The position numbers and the translations under genes are program-made. Below are positions 1-5,202 of a stretch of DNA of 5,202 nt, in pieces (position 1 is the stretch's first letter; every line of letters begins with the position of its first letter). The notes below the pieces were generated by a model, which made no database searches, had not been told where the DNA came from, and saw only the letters and a program-made list of their open reading frames with translations. Source of the DNA: Zoogloeaceae bacterium (GTDB lineage Bacteria; Pseudomonadota; Gammaproteobacteria; Burkholderiales; Rhodocyclaceae); NCBI GenBank assembly GCA_031282665.1, contig JAITDH010000043.1, forward strand, positions 1-5,202. Reading direction: 5' to 3'.

Positions 1-561
1 GGCGAGGAGGAAGCCGGAGTAGCCTTCCGGCAGGATTTGCAGGGCGTGGGCGCCGGGGATGACGAGGTCGATGCCGGCAAGCACGCTGCCGTCGGCGACG
101 AACTCGCGCAGCGCGCCCAGCAGGGCCAGGGTCCAGAGCATGCCGACGCCCATGAAGATGCCGTCGAACGCGGATTCCAGGGGCGGGTTCTTGCAGGCGA
201 AGGCTTCGACGCGGGCGAGCACGATGCAGTTGGTGGTAATCAAGGGGATGAAAATGCCGAGGATGACGTAAAGGCCGTGCAGCCAGGCATTGAAGAGCAT
301 ATCCACGATGGTGACCAGGGCGGCGACGATGAAGATGAAGACGGGAATCCGGATTTCGTGCGGAATCCAGTGGCGGAAGAGGGAGATGGCCGCGTTGGCG
401 AGCATCATGACGAGCAGGGTGGCGGTCGATAGCATGACGGCATTGACCGTGTTGGTGGAAATGGCGAGCAGCGGGCAAAGGCCGAGCAACTGCACCAGGC
501 TGGTGTTTTGCCGCCAGATGCCGTTCCAGGCGATGGTTCTGAGATTGGCCAGGGTGGTCAT
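1..561 (-). CDS. rnfE: RnfE, membrane subunit of the Rnf complex (3' end cut by the window edge)
   Basis: Reading the minus strand from the ATG at 561 gives 187 codons with no stop before base 1, so the gene continues outside the window. RnfE is usually about 230 residues, so roughly the last 40 are missing. The protein starts MTTLANLRTIAWNGIWRQNT and has hydrophobic segments near 22-37, 40-62, 72-91, 96-117 and 129-155. Signatures are VQLLGLCPLLAIST at 23-36 and GIFIPLITTNCIVLARVEAFA at 102-122. Cys29 and Cys112 correspond to Cys26 and Cys114 of RnfA, its homologue, and the two proteins are thought to share an intramembrane Fe-S cluster. NPPLESAFDG at 125-134 and GALREF at 149-154 are also typical. 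The start overlaps the rnfG stop (ATGA), and GGAAA about eight bases upstream is a fair ribosome-binding site. What follows the gene cannot be seen here. Confidence 0.95.
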   Translation of the reverse strand, partial: MTTLANLRTIAWNGIWRQNTSLVQLLGLCPLLAISTNTVNAVMLSTATLLVMMLANAAISLFRHWIPHEIRIPVFIFIVAALVTIVDMLFNAWLHGLYVILGIFIPLITTNCIVLARVEAFACKNPPLESAFDGIFMGVGMLWTLALLGALREFVADGSVLAGIDLVIPGAHALQILPEGYSGFLLA

Positions 562-1217
562 GGTGTCGTTTCCGCAAATAGTTCCTCGCGATGCTCGGTG
601 GCAAAGCGCGCCGCCCGGCCCACGGCGGCGATGACGGCGCGGGGGGTGATGGTCGCGCCGACGCGGTAGTAGAAGATTCCCTTGTCCTTCCTGACTTTCC
701 AGTCCGCTGCGGGAGTCCTGGGGTAGTCGAGGCCGTTGAACTGGAGGATCCAGGGATATTTCTTGTCCTTGTCCTTCTTCGGGTCGATGTAGTCGCCCAG
801 CCCCGGCGTTTCCTTGTGTTCGACGACGCGCACGCCGGTAATGACCCCGTCGTGGCCGATGGCGAGGATGAGGCGAATCTCGCCCGCGTAGCCGTCGGGC
901 GCGATGGCTTCCAGCACCAGGGCGGCGGGCCGTCCCTGCCGGCGGGCGCGATAGACGACGCTGGCGGATTTCTGCCCCAGTTCCGGCGTCGGCGGCAGGG
1001 TGAGGGTGTCGGCGAGGAGATCGTTGTCGTAATGACGGGCGGGCAGCACTTCGTTGATGATCTGGAGTCTTTCCGCGGCGAGCGAGGCTTCGATGCGCGG
1101 GCGCGTCCATTGGTAGACGACGGAGAGCAGGCCGGTGAAGACGAGCACGAAGGCGGCCAGGATGAGCGAAGTCCGGAGGGCGGAGGCAGTGGCGGAAGAA
1201 GCGGCGGTATCGCTCAT
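558..1217 (-). CDS. rnfG: RnfG, periplasm-facing flavoprotein subunit of the Rnf complex
   Basis: This 219-residue protein has one N-terminal membrane anchor (about residues 13-36, LRTSLILAAFVLVFTGLLSVVY) followed by an FMN-binding domain expected on the periplasmic side. The conserved segment HKETPGLGDYI at 134-144 and WILQFNGLD at 156-164 identify RnfG. The flavin-attachment region reads FYYRVGATITPRAV at 182-195, with Thr189 (codon 653-651) as the presumed FMN acceptor. The GATITPRAV core is intact, but the preceding Asp and Ser/Thr of the usual D-x-x-(S/T)-G-A-T motif are Tyr183 and Val186 (see findings). A lysine- and aspartate-rich stretch, PKKDKDKKY at 146-154, lies between the two conserved blocks. 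I chose MSDTAASS at 1217 because it gives a normal RnfG length and an ATGA overlap with rnfD; the frame is open further upstream only inside rnfD. The stop overlaps the rnfE ATG, again as ATGA. Confidence 0.95.
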   Translation of the reverse strand: MSDTAASSATASALRTSLILAAFVLVFTGLLSVVYQWTRPRIEASLAAERLQIINEVLPARHYDNDLLADTLTLPPTPELGQKSASVVYRARRQGRPAALVLEAIAPDGYAGEIRLILAIGHDGVITGVRVVEHKETPGLGDYIDPKKDKDKKYPWILQFNGLDYPRTPAADWKVRKDKGIFYYRVGATITPRAVIAAVGRAARFATEHREELFAETTP

Positions 1218-2257
1218 GGCAGCCTGTCTTTCTTGCGCATCACCCAGGTTCGCTCGCTGAAGACCTTGGGCTGGCTGTGGAAGTCGATCAGCGGGGCGCA
1301 GATATTCATGATGAGCACGGAAAAGGCGATTCCGTCGGGGAAGCCGCCGAATACCCGGATCAGGTAGGCGAGGAGTCCGGCGCAGGCGCCGAAGATGAGT
1401 TTCCCCCTCGGCGTCGCGCAGCCGGAGACCGGGTCGGTGGCGATGAAGAAGGCGCCCAGCATCGTGCCGCCGGAAAAAAGCTGGAACAGGGGATCGGCAA
1501 AATGGCTGGCGTCGATCCGCCAGCAGAGGAAGGAAACCGCCGCCATGCTGGCGAGGAAGGCGACGGGGACATGCCAGGTGATGACGCCCATGATGAGGAG
1601 AAAGAGGCCGCCGCAGAGGTAGGCCGTCGTCACCCACTCCCAGCCGCGCCCGGCGAAGGTGCCGTAGAGGTTCTGGCTGATGAGGAGTTCCTGGATGCTG
1701 TCGTGCATGAGGGGCGTTTTCAGCGCCGTCTTGATGATGTCCAGCGGCGTAGCGGCGGTGATGGCGTCCAGGCGGGGGGAAAAGCCGAGGATGATCTTCG
1801 CCTGTTCGGCAAAGGGCAGGGTCAGTTCCTGCGCCGGCCATTGCGCCATCAGCGCGGGAAAGGCGACGATACAGGCGGCGAAGGCGACCATCGCCGGGTT
1901 GAAGGGATTCTGCCCCAGCCCGCCGTACAGTTGCTTGGCGATGACGATGGCGAAGAATACGCCGGTGACGGTGAGCCACCAGGGGGAAATCGGGGGAAAG
2001 GTGAGCGCGATCAGCCAGGCGCTGACCAGGGCGGAACAGTCGCCAAGGCGCAGGCGCAGCGATTTCCCGCGCATGCGCAGGACGATCGCCTCGAAGGTGA
2101 TGGCGGCCAGGCTGGCGAGGATGAGTTGCAGGATGAGCGCCGGACCGATCAGGGCGATATAGATCACGATGCCGGGCAGGAGCGCGGCGAGCACCAGGAG
2201 CATGGTGCGTCGGATGCTGACCGGGCGGTGCAGGTAGGGAGACGAAAAAGGGGTCAT
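1214..2257 (-). CDS. rnfD: RnfD, membrane subunit with covalently bound FMN
   Basis: This 347-residue polytopic membrane protein is a relative of NqrB. It has about nine or ten hydrophobic segments, between residues 17 and 140 and again between 210 and 325. Family landmarks include PYLHRP at 7-12, LGDCSALVSAWLIALTFPP at 71-89, GGLGQNPFNPAMVAFA at 112-127 and the late segment TMLGAFFIATDPVSGCATPRGKLIFG at 265-290. The FMN attachment site is the loop DAITAATPLD at 164-173. By analogy with the family, Thr170 (codon 1750-1748) is the flavin acceptor, attached by an ApbE-type transferase that is not encoded in this window. The second motif position is Ala where Gly is common. The frame is open upstream within rnfC, but homology starts at [12 protein letters not shown]. 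That ATG overlaps the rnfC stop as ATGA, as expected for translational coupling. The 3' end overlaps rnfG by four bases in the same way. Confidence 0.96.
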   Translation of the reverse strand: MTPFSSPYLHRPVSIRRTMLLVLAALLPGIVIYIALIGPALILQLILASLAAITFEAIVLRMRGKSLRLRLGDCSALVSAWLIALTFPPISPWWLTVTGVFFAIVIAKQLYGGLGQNPFNPAMVAFAACIVAFPALMAQWPAQELTLPFAEQAKIILGFSPRLDAITAATPLDIIKTALKTPLMHDSIQELLISQNLYGTFAGRGWEWVTTAYLCGGLFLLIMGVITWHVPVAFLASMAAVSFLCWRIDASHFADPLFQLFSGGTMLGAFFIATDPVSGCATPRGKLIFGACAGLLAYLIRVFGGFPDGIAFSVLIMNICAPLIDFHSQPKVFSERTWVMRKKDRLP

Positions 2258-3858
2258 GAAGGATTTTCTGTGGTCTGTTCGGCGGCTTTTTCTTCGCGCT
2301 GGGCGCGCGCGCGTTCGACGGCGGCGGCGATGATCGCCTGTTTCGCCTCGTCTTCCGGGGAAGCTGCCGGCGTTTCCGACGTTGCCTGCTTCGCCTGCGC
2401 CGCCTGCTTGGCGGCCTGGGCGGCGGCGGCCTTGGCGAGCTTTTCCGCGCGCTCGGCCTTTTCCCGCTCGAGGCGGAATTGCCGGAATTCGAAACGCTTC
2501 TTGGCGTTTTCGGCCATCTTGCGTTCTTTCTTCGCCGCGTGGATTTCGCTCTTGGCGAAGCGGAAATATTGCACCAGCGGGATGGAAGCGGGGCAGACAT
2601 AGGCGCAGCAGCCGCATTCGATGCATTCCGCGATGTGGTAGCGCTCGACCTTGTCGAAATCCCTGGCGCGGCTCCACCAGTAGAGTTCGAAAGGTTGCAG
2701 GCCCTGCGGGCAGACCTGGGCGCAGGAAGTGCAGCGGATGCAGGGCGATTCCGCTTCCTTTTTCGGGATGATGTCCGGCGAACAGGCGATCAGGCAATTA
2801 TTGCCCTTGCCGATGGGCGCGTCATCATGCGGCAGGAGAAAGCCCATCATCGGGCCACCCACGATGACGCCCTCGGTATTCGGGCGGGAACGGGCCGCGG
2901 CCAGCAGATCGCGGATCGACATGCCGAGCGGAACCTCCAGGTTGCCGGGCCGCTCGACATTGCCGGTGACGGTGACGATGCGATGCGTGACCGGCTCGCC
3001 ATGCGCGACGGCCCGCCAGACGCTGTACACCGTGGCGGCGTTGAACCCCTGCACGCCCAAGGTCGGCGCATGCACCCCGCGCGACATGCGCTTGCCGGTC
3101 AGGGTATGGATCAACTGCCGCAGGCTGCCCCCCGGATAGATGGAGGGAATGCCCGCCACCCGAAGCCTCCCCTCCCCTTCCGGCAGCGCGGCGCGCATGG
3201 CGGCGATGGCTTCCGGCTTGTTGTCCTCGATGGCGAAGATGATCTCTTCCGCCTCCAGCACGTCGCGCAGGAAGAGCGCGCCGGAGACGATCTCGGGCGC
3301 GCGCTCGCGCATCAGGCGGTCGTCGCTGGTGATGAAAGGCTCGCACTCCGCGCCGTTGACGATCAGGGTCGTGAGGGGAATGCCGGGATTTTTCGTCAGC
3401 TTCACGTGGCTGGGGAACATCGCCCCGCCCAGGCCGACGACGCCCATGCCTTGAAGATAATCCTGCACCTCCTTGGGCGAGAGGCGGGCGCGATCCGCCG
3501 TCGCCAGGAGCGGCCGTTTCTCGCTCCAGGCATCCTCTCCATCTGTCTCGATGACGATACAGGGCGCGGAAAGGCCGGAAGGATGCGCGATCGGGCGCGG
3601 GCCGATATCGACCACCGTGCCGGAAGTGGGAGCATGCAGGCTGGCGGAAACCCAGCCTTCGGCGGCGGCGAGGATATCTCCCTTCTTCACCTTCCCGCCG
3701 ACCGCCACGACCGGCGAAGGCGCGACCCCCGTGCTCTGCCGCAGGGGCAGGACGAGACGTTCCGGCAGGGGCACGGCAGCGACCGGGGAATCGGCGGAGG
3801 CATATTTATGATGCGCGAGCCGGATTCCGCCAAAGAACGGGAACGATTCCTTCAGCAT
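2254..3858 (-). CDS. rnfC: RnfC, FMN- and 4Fe-4S-containing NADH-interacting subunit of the Rnf complex
   Basis: This 534-residue peripheral subunit is expected to exchange electrons between NAD(H) and the complex through FMN and two 4Fe-4S clusters. The N-terminal part (about 1-110) contains the lipoyl-like fold seen in RnfC/NqrA. The nucleotide/FMN region has the glycine-rich loop [12 protein letters not shown] at 142-153 and [17 protein letters not shown] at 167-183, as in Nuo51-like proteins. An SLBB-type segment lies near 290-330. Ferredoxin-type motifs sit at Cys373/376/379/383 ([12 protein letters not shown]) and Cys412/415/418/422 ([12 protein letters not shown]). From about 440 the tail is a charged, alanine-rich helix. 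The frame stays open far upstream inside rnfB and rnfA, but homology begins at [14 protein letters not shown], so I place the start at 3858. A purine-rich GGAAGAGG lies just upstream, the best ribosome-binding site of the operon. The gene overlaps rnfB by seven bases and rnfD by four (ATGA). The tail is shorter than the repeat-extended tail of enterobacterial RsxC, which is about 740 residues. Confidence 0.96.
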   Translation of the reverse strand: MLKESFPFFGGIRLAHHKYASADSPVAAVPLPERLVLPLRQSTGVAPSPVVAVGGKVKKGDILAAAEGWVSASLHAPTSGTVVDIGPRPIAHPSGLSAPCIVIETDGEDAWSEKRPLLATADRARLSPKEVQDYLQGMGVVGLGGAMFPSHVKLTKNPGIPLTTLIVNGAECEPFITSDDRLMRERAPEIVSGALFLRDVLEAEEIIFAIEDNKPEAIAAMRAALPEGEGRLRVAGIPSIYPGGSLRQLIHTLTGKRMSRGVHAPTLGVQGFNAATVYSVWRAVAHGEPVTHRIVTVTGNVERPGNLEVPLGMSIRDLLAAARSRPNTEGVIVGGPMMGFLLPHDDAPIGKGNNCLIACSPDIIPKKEAESPCIRCTSCAQVCPQGLQPFELYWWSRARDFDKVERYHIAECIECGCCAYVCPASIPLVQYFRFAKSEIHAAKKERKMAENAKKRFEFRQFRLEREKAERAEKLAKAAAAQAAKQAAQAKQATSETPAASPEDEAKQAIIAAAVERARAQREEKAAEQTTENPS

Positions 3859-4451
3859 ACGACCTCTTCCTTTGCTTCTTCCCGTGGGTTTTCCCTTGCC
3901 ACGGCGGACCGGATCTGGATGACCGGGTAGCGCCATTTCCAGTTCTCCGGCGTCTCCGGTTTTTCCCGCATCACGATGCAATCGACCGGACAGGGCGGGA
4001 GACACAATTCGCAGCCGGTGCACAGCGACGCCACGACGGTATGCATCTGCTTGGCCGCGCCGATGATGGAATCCATCGGGCAGGCCTGGATACAAAGCGT
4101 GCAGCCGATGCAGCGATCCTCGTCGATCCAGGCGAGGGCCGGTTTCTTCTCCGCCGCGCCTTCCGCCAGCGGCGTATATTCGCGCCCCAGCAACTCGGCG
4201 ATCCGGCGGGCGCCCTCGTCGCCGCCGGGCGGGCACAGATTGATCTCCGCGCCCCCCTGGACGATCGCCTCGGCATAGGGCCGGCAGCCGGGATGGCCGC
4301 ACTGTCCGCACTGGGTCTGCGGCAGGAGCGCCTCGACCTGCTCCACGAGCGGATTGCCCTCGACCTTGAAGCGGATGGCGGCATAGCCCAGCGCCGCGCC
4401 CAGCAGGAGCGCGCCGAGCACCATGACGGCGATGGCAAGCAATATTTCCAT
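3852..4451 (-). CDS. rnfB: RnfB, multi-cluster Fe-S subunit of the Rnf complex
   Basis: This 199-residue protein is the likely entry or exit point for electrons carried by ferredoxin, anchored on the cytoplasmic face. Residues 3-26 form an N-terminal membrane anchor. A four-cysteine Fe-S domain follows, with Cys48, Cys51, Cys56 and Cys73 (CGQCGHPGC, then NLCPPGG). Two bacterial-ferredoxin 4Fe-4S motifs come next: Cys114/117/120 with Cys124 ([12 protein letters not shown]) and Cys144/147/150 with Cys154 ([12 protein letters not shown]). Under the usual pattern the fourth cysteine of each motif ligates the cluster of the other, with Cys158 as an extra cysteine. The spacing is normal for proteobacterial RnfB. 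The tail after about residue 181 is charged and ends in a cysteine (EEVVC), which I do not recognise as functional. The ATG at 4451 overlaps the rnfA stop by one base, and the gene overlaps rnfC by seven, so coupled translation is likely. Confidence 0.97.
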   Translation of the reverse strand: MEILLAIAVMVLGALLLGAALGYAAIRFKVEGNPLVEQVEALLPQTQCGQCGHPGCRPYAEAIVQGGAEINLCPPGGDEGARRIAELLGREYTPLAEGAAEKKPALAWIDEDRCIGCTLCIQACPMDSIIGAAKQMHTVVASLCTGCELCLPPCPVDCIVMREKPETPENWKWRYPVIQIRSAVARENPREEAKEEVVC

Positions 4452-5029
4452 TACCGGTCCAGTCCCGCGAACCCCATGAACGCAAGACTCATCAGACCCG
4501 CCGTAATCAGGGCGATGGCCGAACCCTTGAAGGGCGAAGGCACGTCGGCCGTCTCGACCCGCTCACGGATGGCCGCGAACAGCACCAGCACCAGGGAAAA
4601 GCCGATGGCGCTACCCGCGCCGAAAAGCAGGGATTCCACGAAACCGTAGCCGTGGGAAATATTGAGCAGCGGCACGCCGAGCACGGCGCAGTTGGTCGTG
4701 ATCAGCGGCAGATAGATGCCCAGCGTCTGCTGGAGAACGGGCGAAGTCTTGGCGATCACCATTTCCGTGAGCTGCACCACGGCGGCAATGGTGACGATGA
4801 AGGAAAGGGTGCGCAGGTATTCGAGATGGGTGGGAATCAGGAGATAGTGGTCGATGACGAAACACGCCCCGGTCGCCAGCGTCAACACGAAAGTCGTCGC
4901 GGCGCCCATGCCGTAAGCCGTTTCCAGCTTCTTGGAAACACCCATGAACGGACAAAGCCCCAACACCTTGACCAGCAGGATGTTGTTGACCAACACCGCG
5001 CCGATGAGCAAAAAGAGGTAGGAAGTCAT
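4451..5029 (-). CDS. rnfA: RnfA (RsxA), membrane subunit of the Rnf electron-transport complex
   Basis: This 192-residue protein is an integral membrane subunit of the Rnf complex in the inner membrane. It has about six hydrophobic segments (roughly residues 4-24, 38-58, 73-92, 102-121, 129-155, 167-187). The family signatures are plain: [14 protein letters not shown] at 23-36, [12 protein letters not shown] at 107-118, FAAIRER at 151-157 and the C-terminal [15 protein letters not shown]. Cys26 and Cys114 lie in the two conserved loops that, in the Rnf/NQR family, pair with the equivalent cysteines of RnfE to hold an Fe-S cluster inside the membrane. Length and N-terminus ([16 protein letters not shown]) match enterobacterial RsxA, which fixes the ATG at 5029. 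No strong Shine-Dalgarno precedes it; only a GGG lies close upstream. It is the first gene of the operon, and its TAA shares one base with the rnfB ATG (TAATG). Identification is secure; the ion pumped cannot be read from the sequence. Confidence 0.97.
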   Translation of the reverse strand: MTSYLFLLIGAVLVNNILLVKVLGLCPFMGVSKKLETAYGMGAATTFVLTLATGACFVIDHYLLIPTHLEYLRTLSFIVTIAAVVQLTEMVIAKTSPVLQQTLGIYLPLITTNCAVLGVPLLNISHGYGFVESLLFGAGSAIGFSLVLVLFAAIRERVETADVPSPFKGSAIALITAGLMSLAFMGFAGLDR

Positions 5030-5055
5030 GAACCCAGGGGAAGATAAGACGGAAC

Positions 5056-5065
5056 GATATTATCA
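5056..5065 (-). promoter_or_regulatory. Possible -10 element of the rnf operon promoter
   Basis: The minus strand reads TGATAATATC about 27 bases upstream of the rnfA ATG. It can be taken as an extended -10 (TG, one base, TAATAT) or as GATAAT, which matches TATAAT at five of six positions. No convincing -35 hexamer lies 16-18 bases upstream; TTGACC at 5125-5120 is too far away for normal spacing. The position just before the first gene and the AT-rich character compared with the surrounding sequence support a promoter. The hexamer match alone is weak and could be chance. Confidence 0.3.
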
Positions 5066-5197
5066 GATAACGCCGCAGACGAGATAGGAGCGTATCGCTT
5101 CGCTCTCCGGGTGTTTTTCGGTCAAGTGCTGAAAAATCAATAGCGGAACTGTTTTTCGGGCAACAGGACAGGAATAGTTGCGGATAATAAAAGTCAT
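5063..5197 (-). CDS. Doubtful 44-codon open frame ahead of rnfA
   Basis: An ATG at 5197 opens a 44-residue frame (MTFIIRNYSCPVARKTVPLL..., ending IRSYLVCGVI) that stops with TGA at 5065-5063, 33 bases before rnfA. I do not recognise the product. The frame remains open to the window edge, so it could equally be the 3' end of a longer gene that starts outside the window. Against it: no ribosome-binding site can be judged because only five bases precede the ATG, the composition is less GC-rich than the rnf genes, the possible rnfA -10 overlaps its stop, and frames of this length occur by chance. Confidence 0.15.
   Translation of the reverse strand: MTFIIRNYSCPVARKTVPLLIFQHLTEKHPESEAIRSYLVCGVI
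5112..5163. repeat. Two 14-base direct repeats (13 of 14 identical) upstream of rnfA
   Basis: On the plus strand TGTTTTTCGGTCAA (5112-5125) and TGTTTTTCGGGCAA (5150-5163) differ at one base and start 38 bases apart. On the minus strand, the operon direction, they read TTGACCGAAAAACA and TTGCCCGAAAAACA. Between them lies GAAAAA (5131-5136), which can pair with the TTTTTC of either copy (5114-5119 or 5152-5157). They lie 80-135 bases upstream of the rnfA start, where an operator could be. I know of no regulator with this site. Confidence 0.5.
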
Positions 5198-5202
5198 TGG
5201 AA

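Larger units (their letters stand above)
5030..5202. other. Leader region upstream of the rnf operon
   Basis: This is the only stretch of the window without a firm gene. It is visibly richer in A and T than the operon. Besides the possible -10, the 14-base repeat pair and the doubtful frame, it holds a small perfect hairpin, AGCG-TAT-CGCT at 5089-5099, with no T-run to make it a terminator. I see no FNR-type TTGAT-N4-ATCAA palindrome, no sigma-54 GG-N10-GC promoter and no recognisable riboswitch. The gene upstream of rnfA lies outside the window or begins at its edge. Confidence 0.6.

Noticed and set aside
1277..2602. 441-codon open frame on the plus strand, antisense to rnfD and the rnfC end
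   Set aside because: Its product is low-complexity, rich in Gly, Asp, Glu and Arg, with no recognisable domain. It mirrors GC-rich codon use of genuine rnfC/rnfD, whose motifs are unmistakable on the other strand.
2258..2797. N-terminal extension of the rnfD frame into rnfC
   Set aside because: The extra 180 codons are an out-of-frame reading of rnfC, rich in Arg and Pro. Family homology begins exactly at [12 protein letters not shown] (2257).
2479..3930. 483-codon open frame on the plus strand, antisense to rnfC
   Set aside because: It has biased composition (Arg, Gly, Ala, Asp, His), no domain, and lies wholly opposite conserved rnfC coding sequence. It is a shadow of high third-position GC.
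3859..4485. N-terminal extension of the rnfC frame through rnfB
   Set aside because: The additional 209 codons are an out-of-frame reading of rnfB. RnfC homologues start at the [11 protein letters not shown] equivalent, with a good ribosome-binding site there.
5087..5108. Hairpin-like GGAGCG...CGCTCTCC as a possible terminator
   Set aside because: The stem is imperfect and no T-run follows on either strand. Only the four-base AGCG/CGCT core pairs perfectly.
5120..5125. TTGACC (minus strand) as the -35 of the rnfA promoter
   Set aside because: It is a good hexamer, but it lies more than 50 bases upstream of the -10-like TAATAT, and the sequence 16-18 bases downstream (around CGAAGC) does not resemble a -10.

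Overview
This window holds an almost complete Rnf (Rsx) electron-transport operon on the minus strand, in the order rnfA-rnfB-rnfC-rnfD-rnfG-rnfE, read from about 5029 down to base 1. Rnf is a membrane-bound complex that passes electrons between ferredoxin and NAD(H) and couples this to ion movement across the inner membrane. In some Gammaproteobacteria the same complex (Rsx) keeps SoxR reduced; in diazotrophs it supplies low-potential electrons to nitrogenase. The sequence does not show which role applies here.

Layout from right to left: 5030-5202 is a less GC-rich leader with a possible promoter, a short imperfect direct repeat and a doubtful 44-codon frame. rnfA (4451-5029) and rnfB (3852-4451) follow, then rnfC (2254-3858), rnfD (1214-2257), rnfG (558-1217) and the start of rnfE (561 to base 1, cut by the window edge). 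All five junctions overlap by 1 to 7 bases (TAATG, a 7-base overlap, then three ATGA junctions), so translation is probably coupled along one transcript.

How the parts fit, from family knowledge: RnfB (Fe-S protein on the cytoplasmic face) and RnfC (FMN, two 4Fe-4S clusters, NADH site) handle the soluble electron carriers. RnfA and RnfE are homologous membrane proteins that share an intramembrane Fe-S cluster through conserved cysteines. RnfD and RnfG carry covalently bound FMN.

The ABCDGE gene order, the RnfA sequence (very close to enterobacterial RsxA), the basic/alanine-rich RnfC tail and the high GC content point to a proteobacterium, probably beta or gamma. This placement is inference. 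The window is a conventional operon and I see no new system in it. The points most worth checking are a degenerate flavin-attachment motif in RnfG and the repeat-bearing leader upstream of rnfA.
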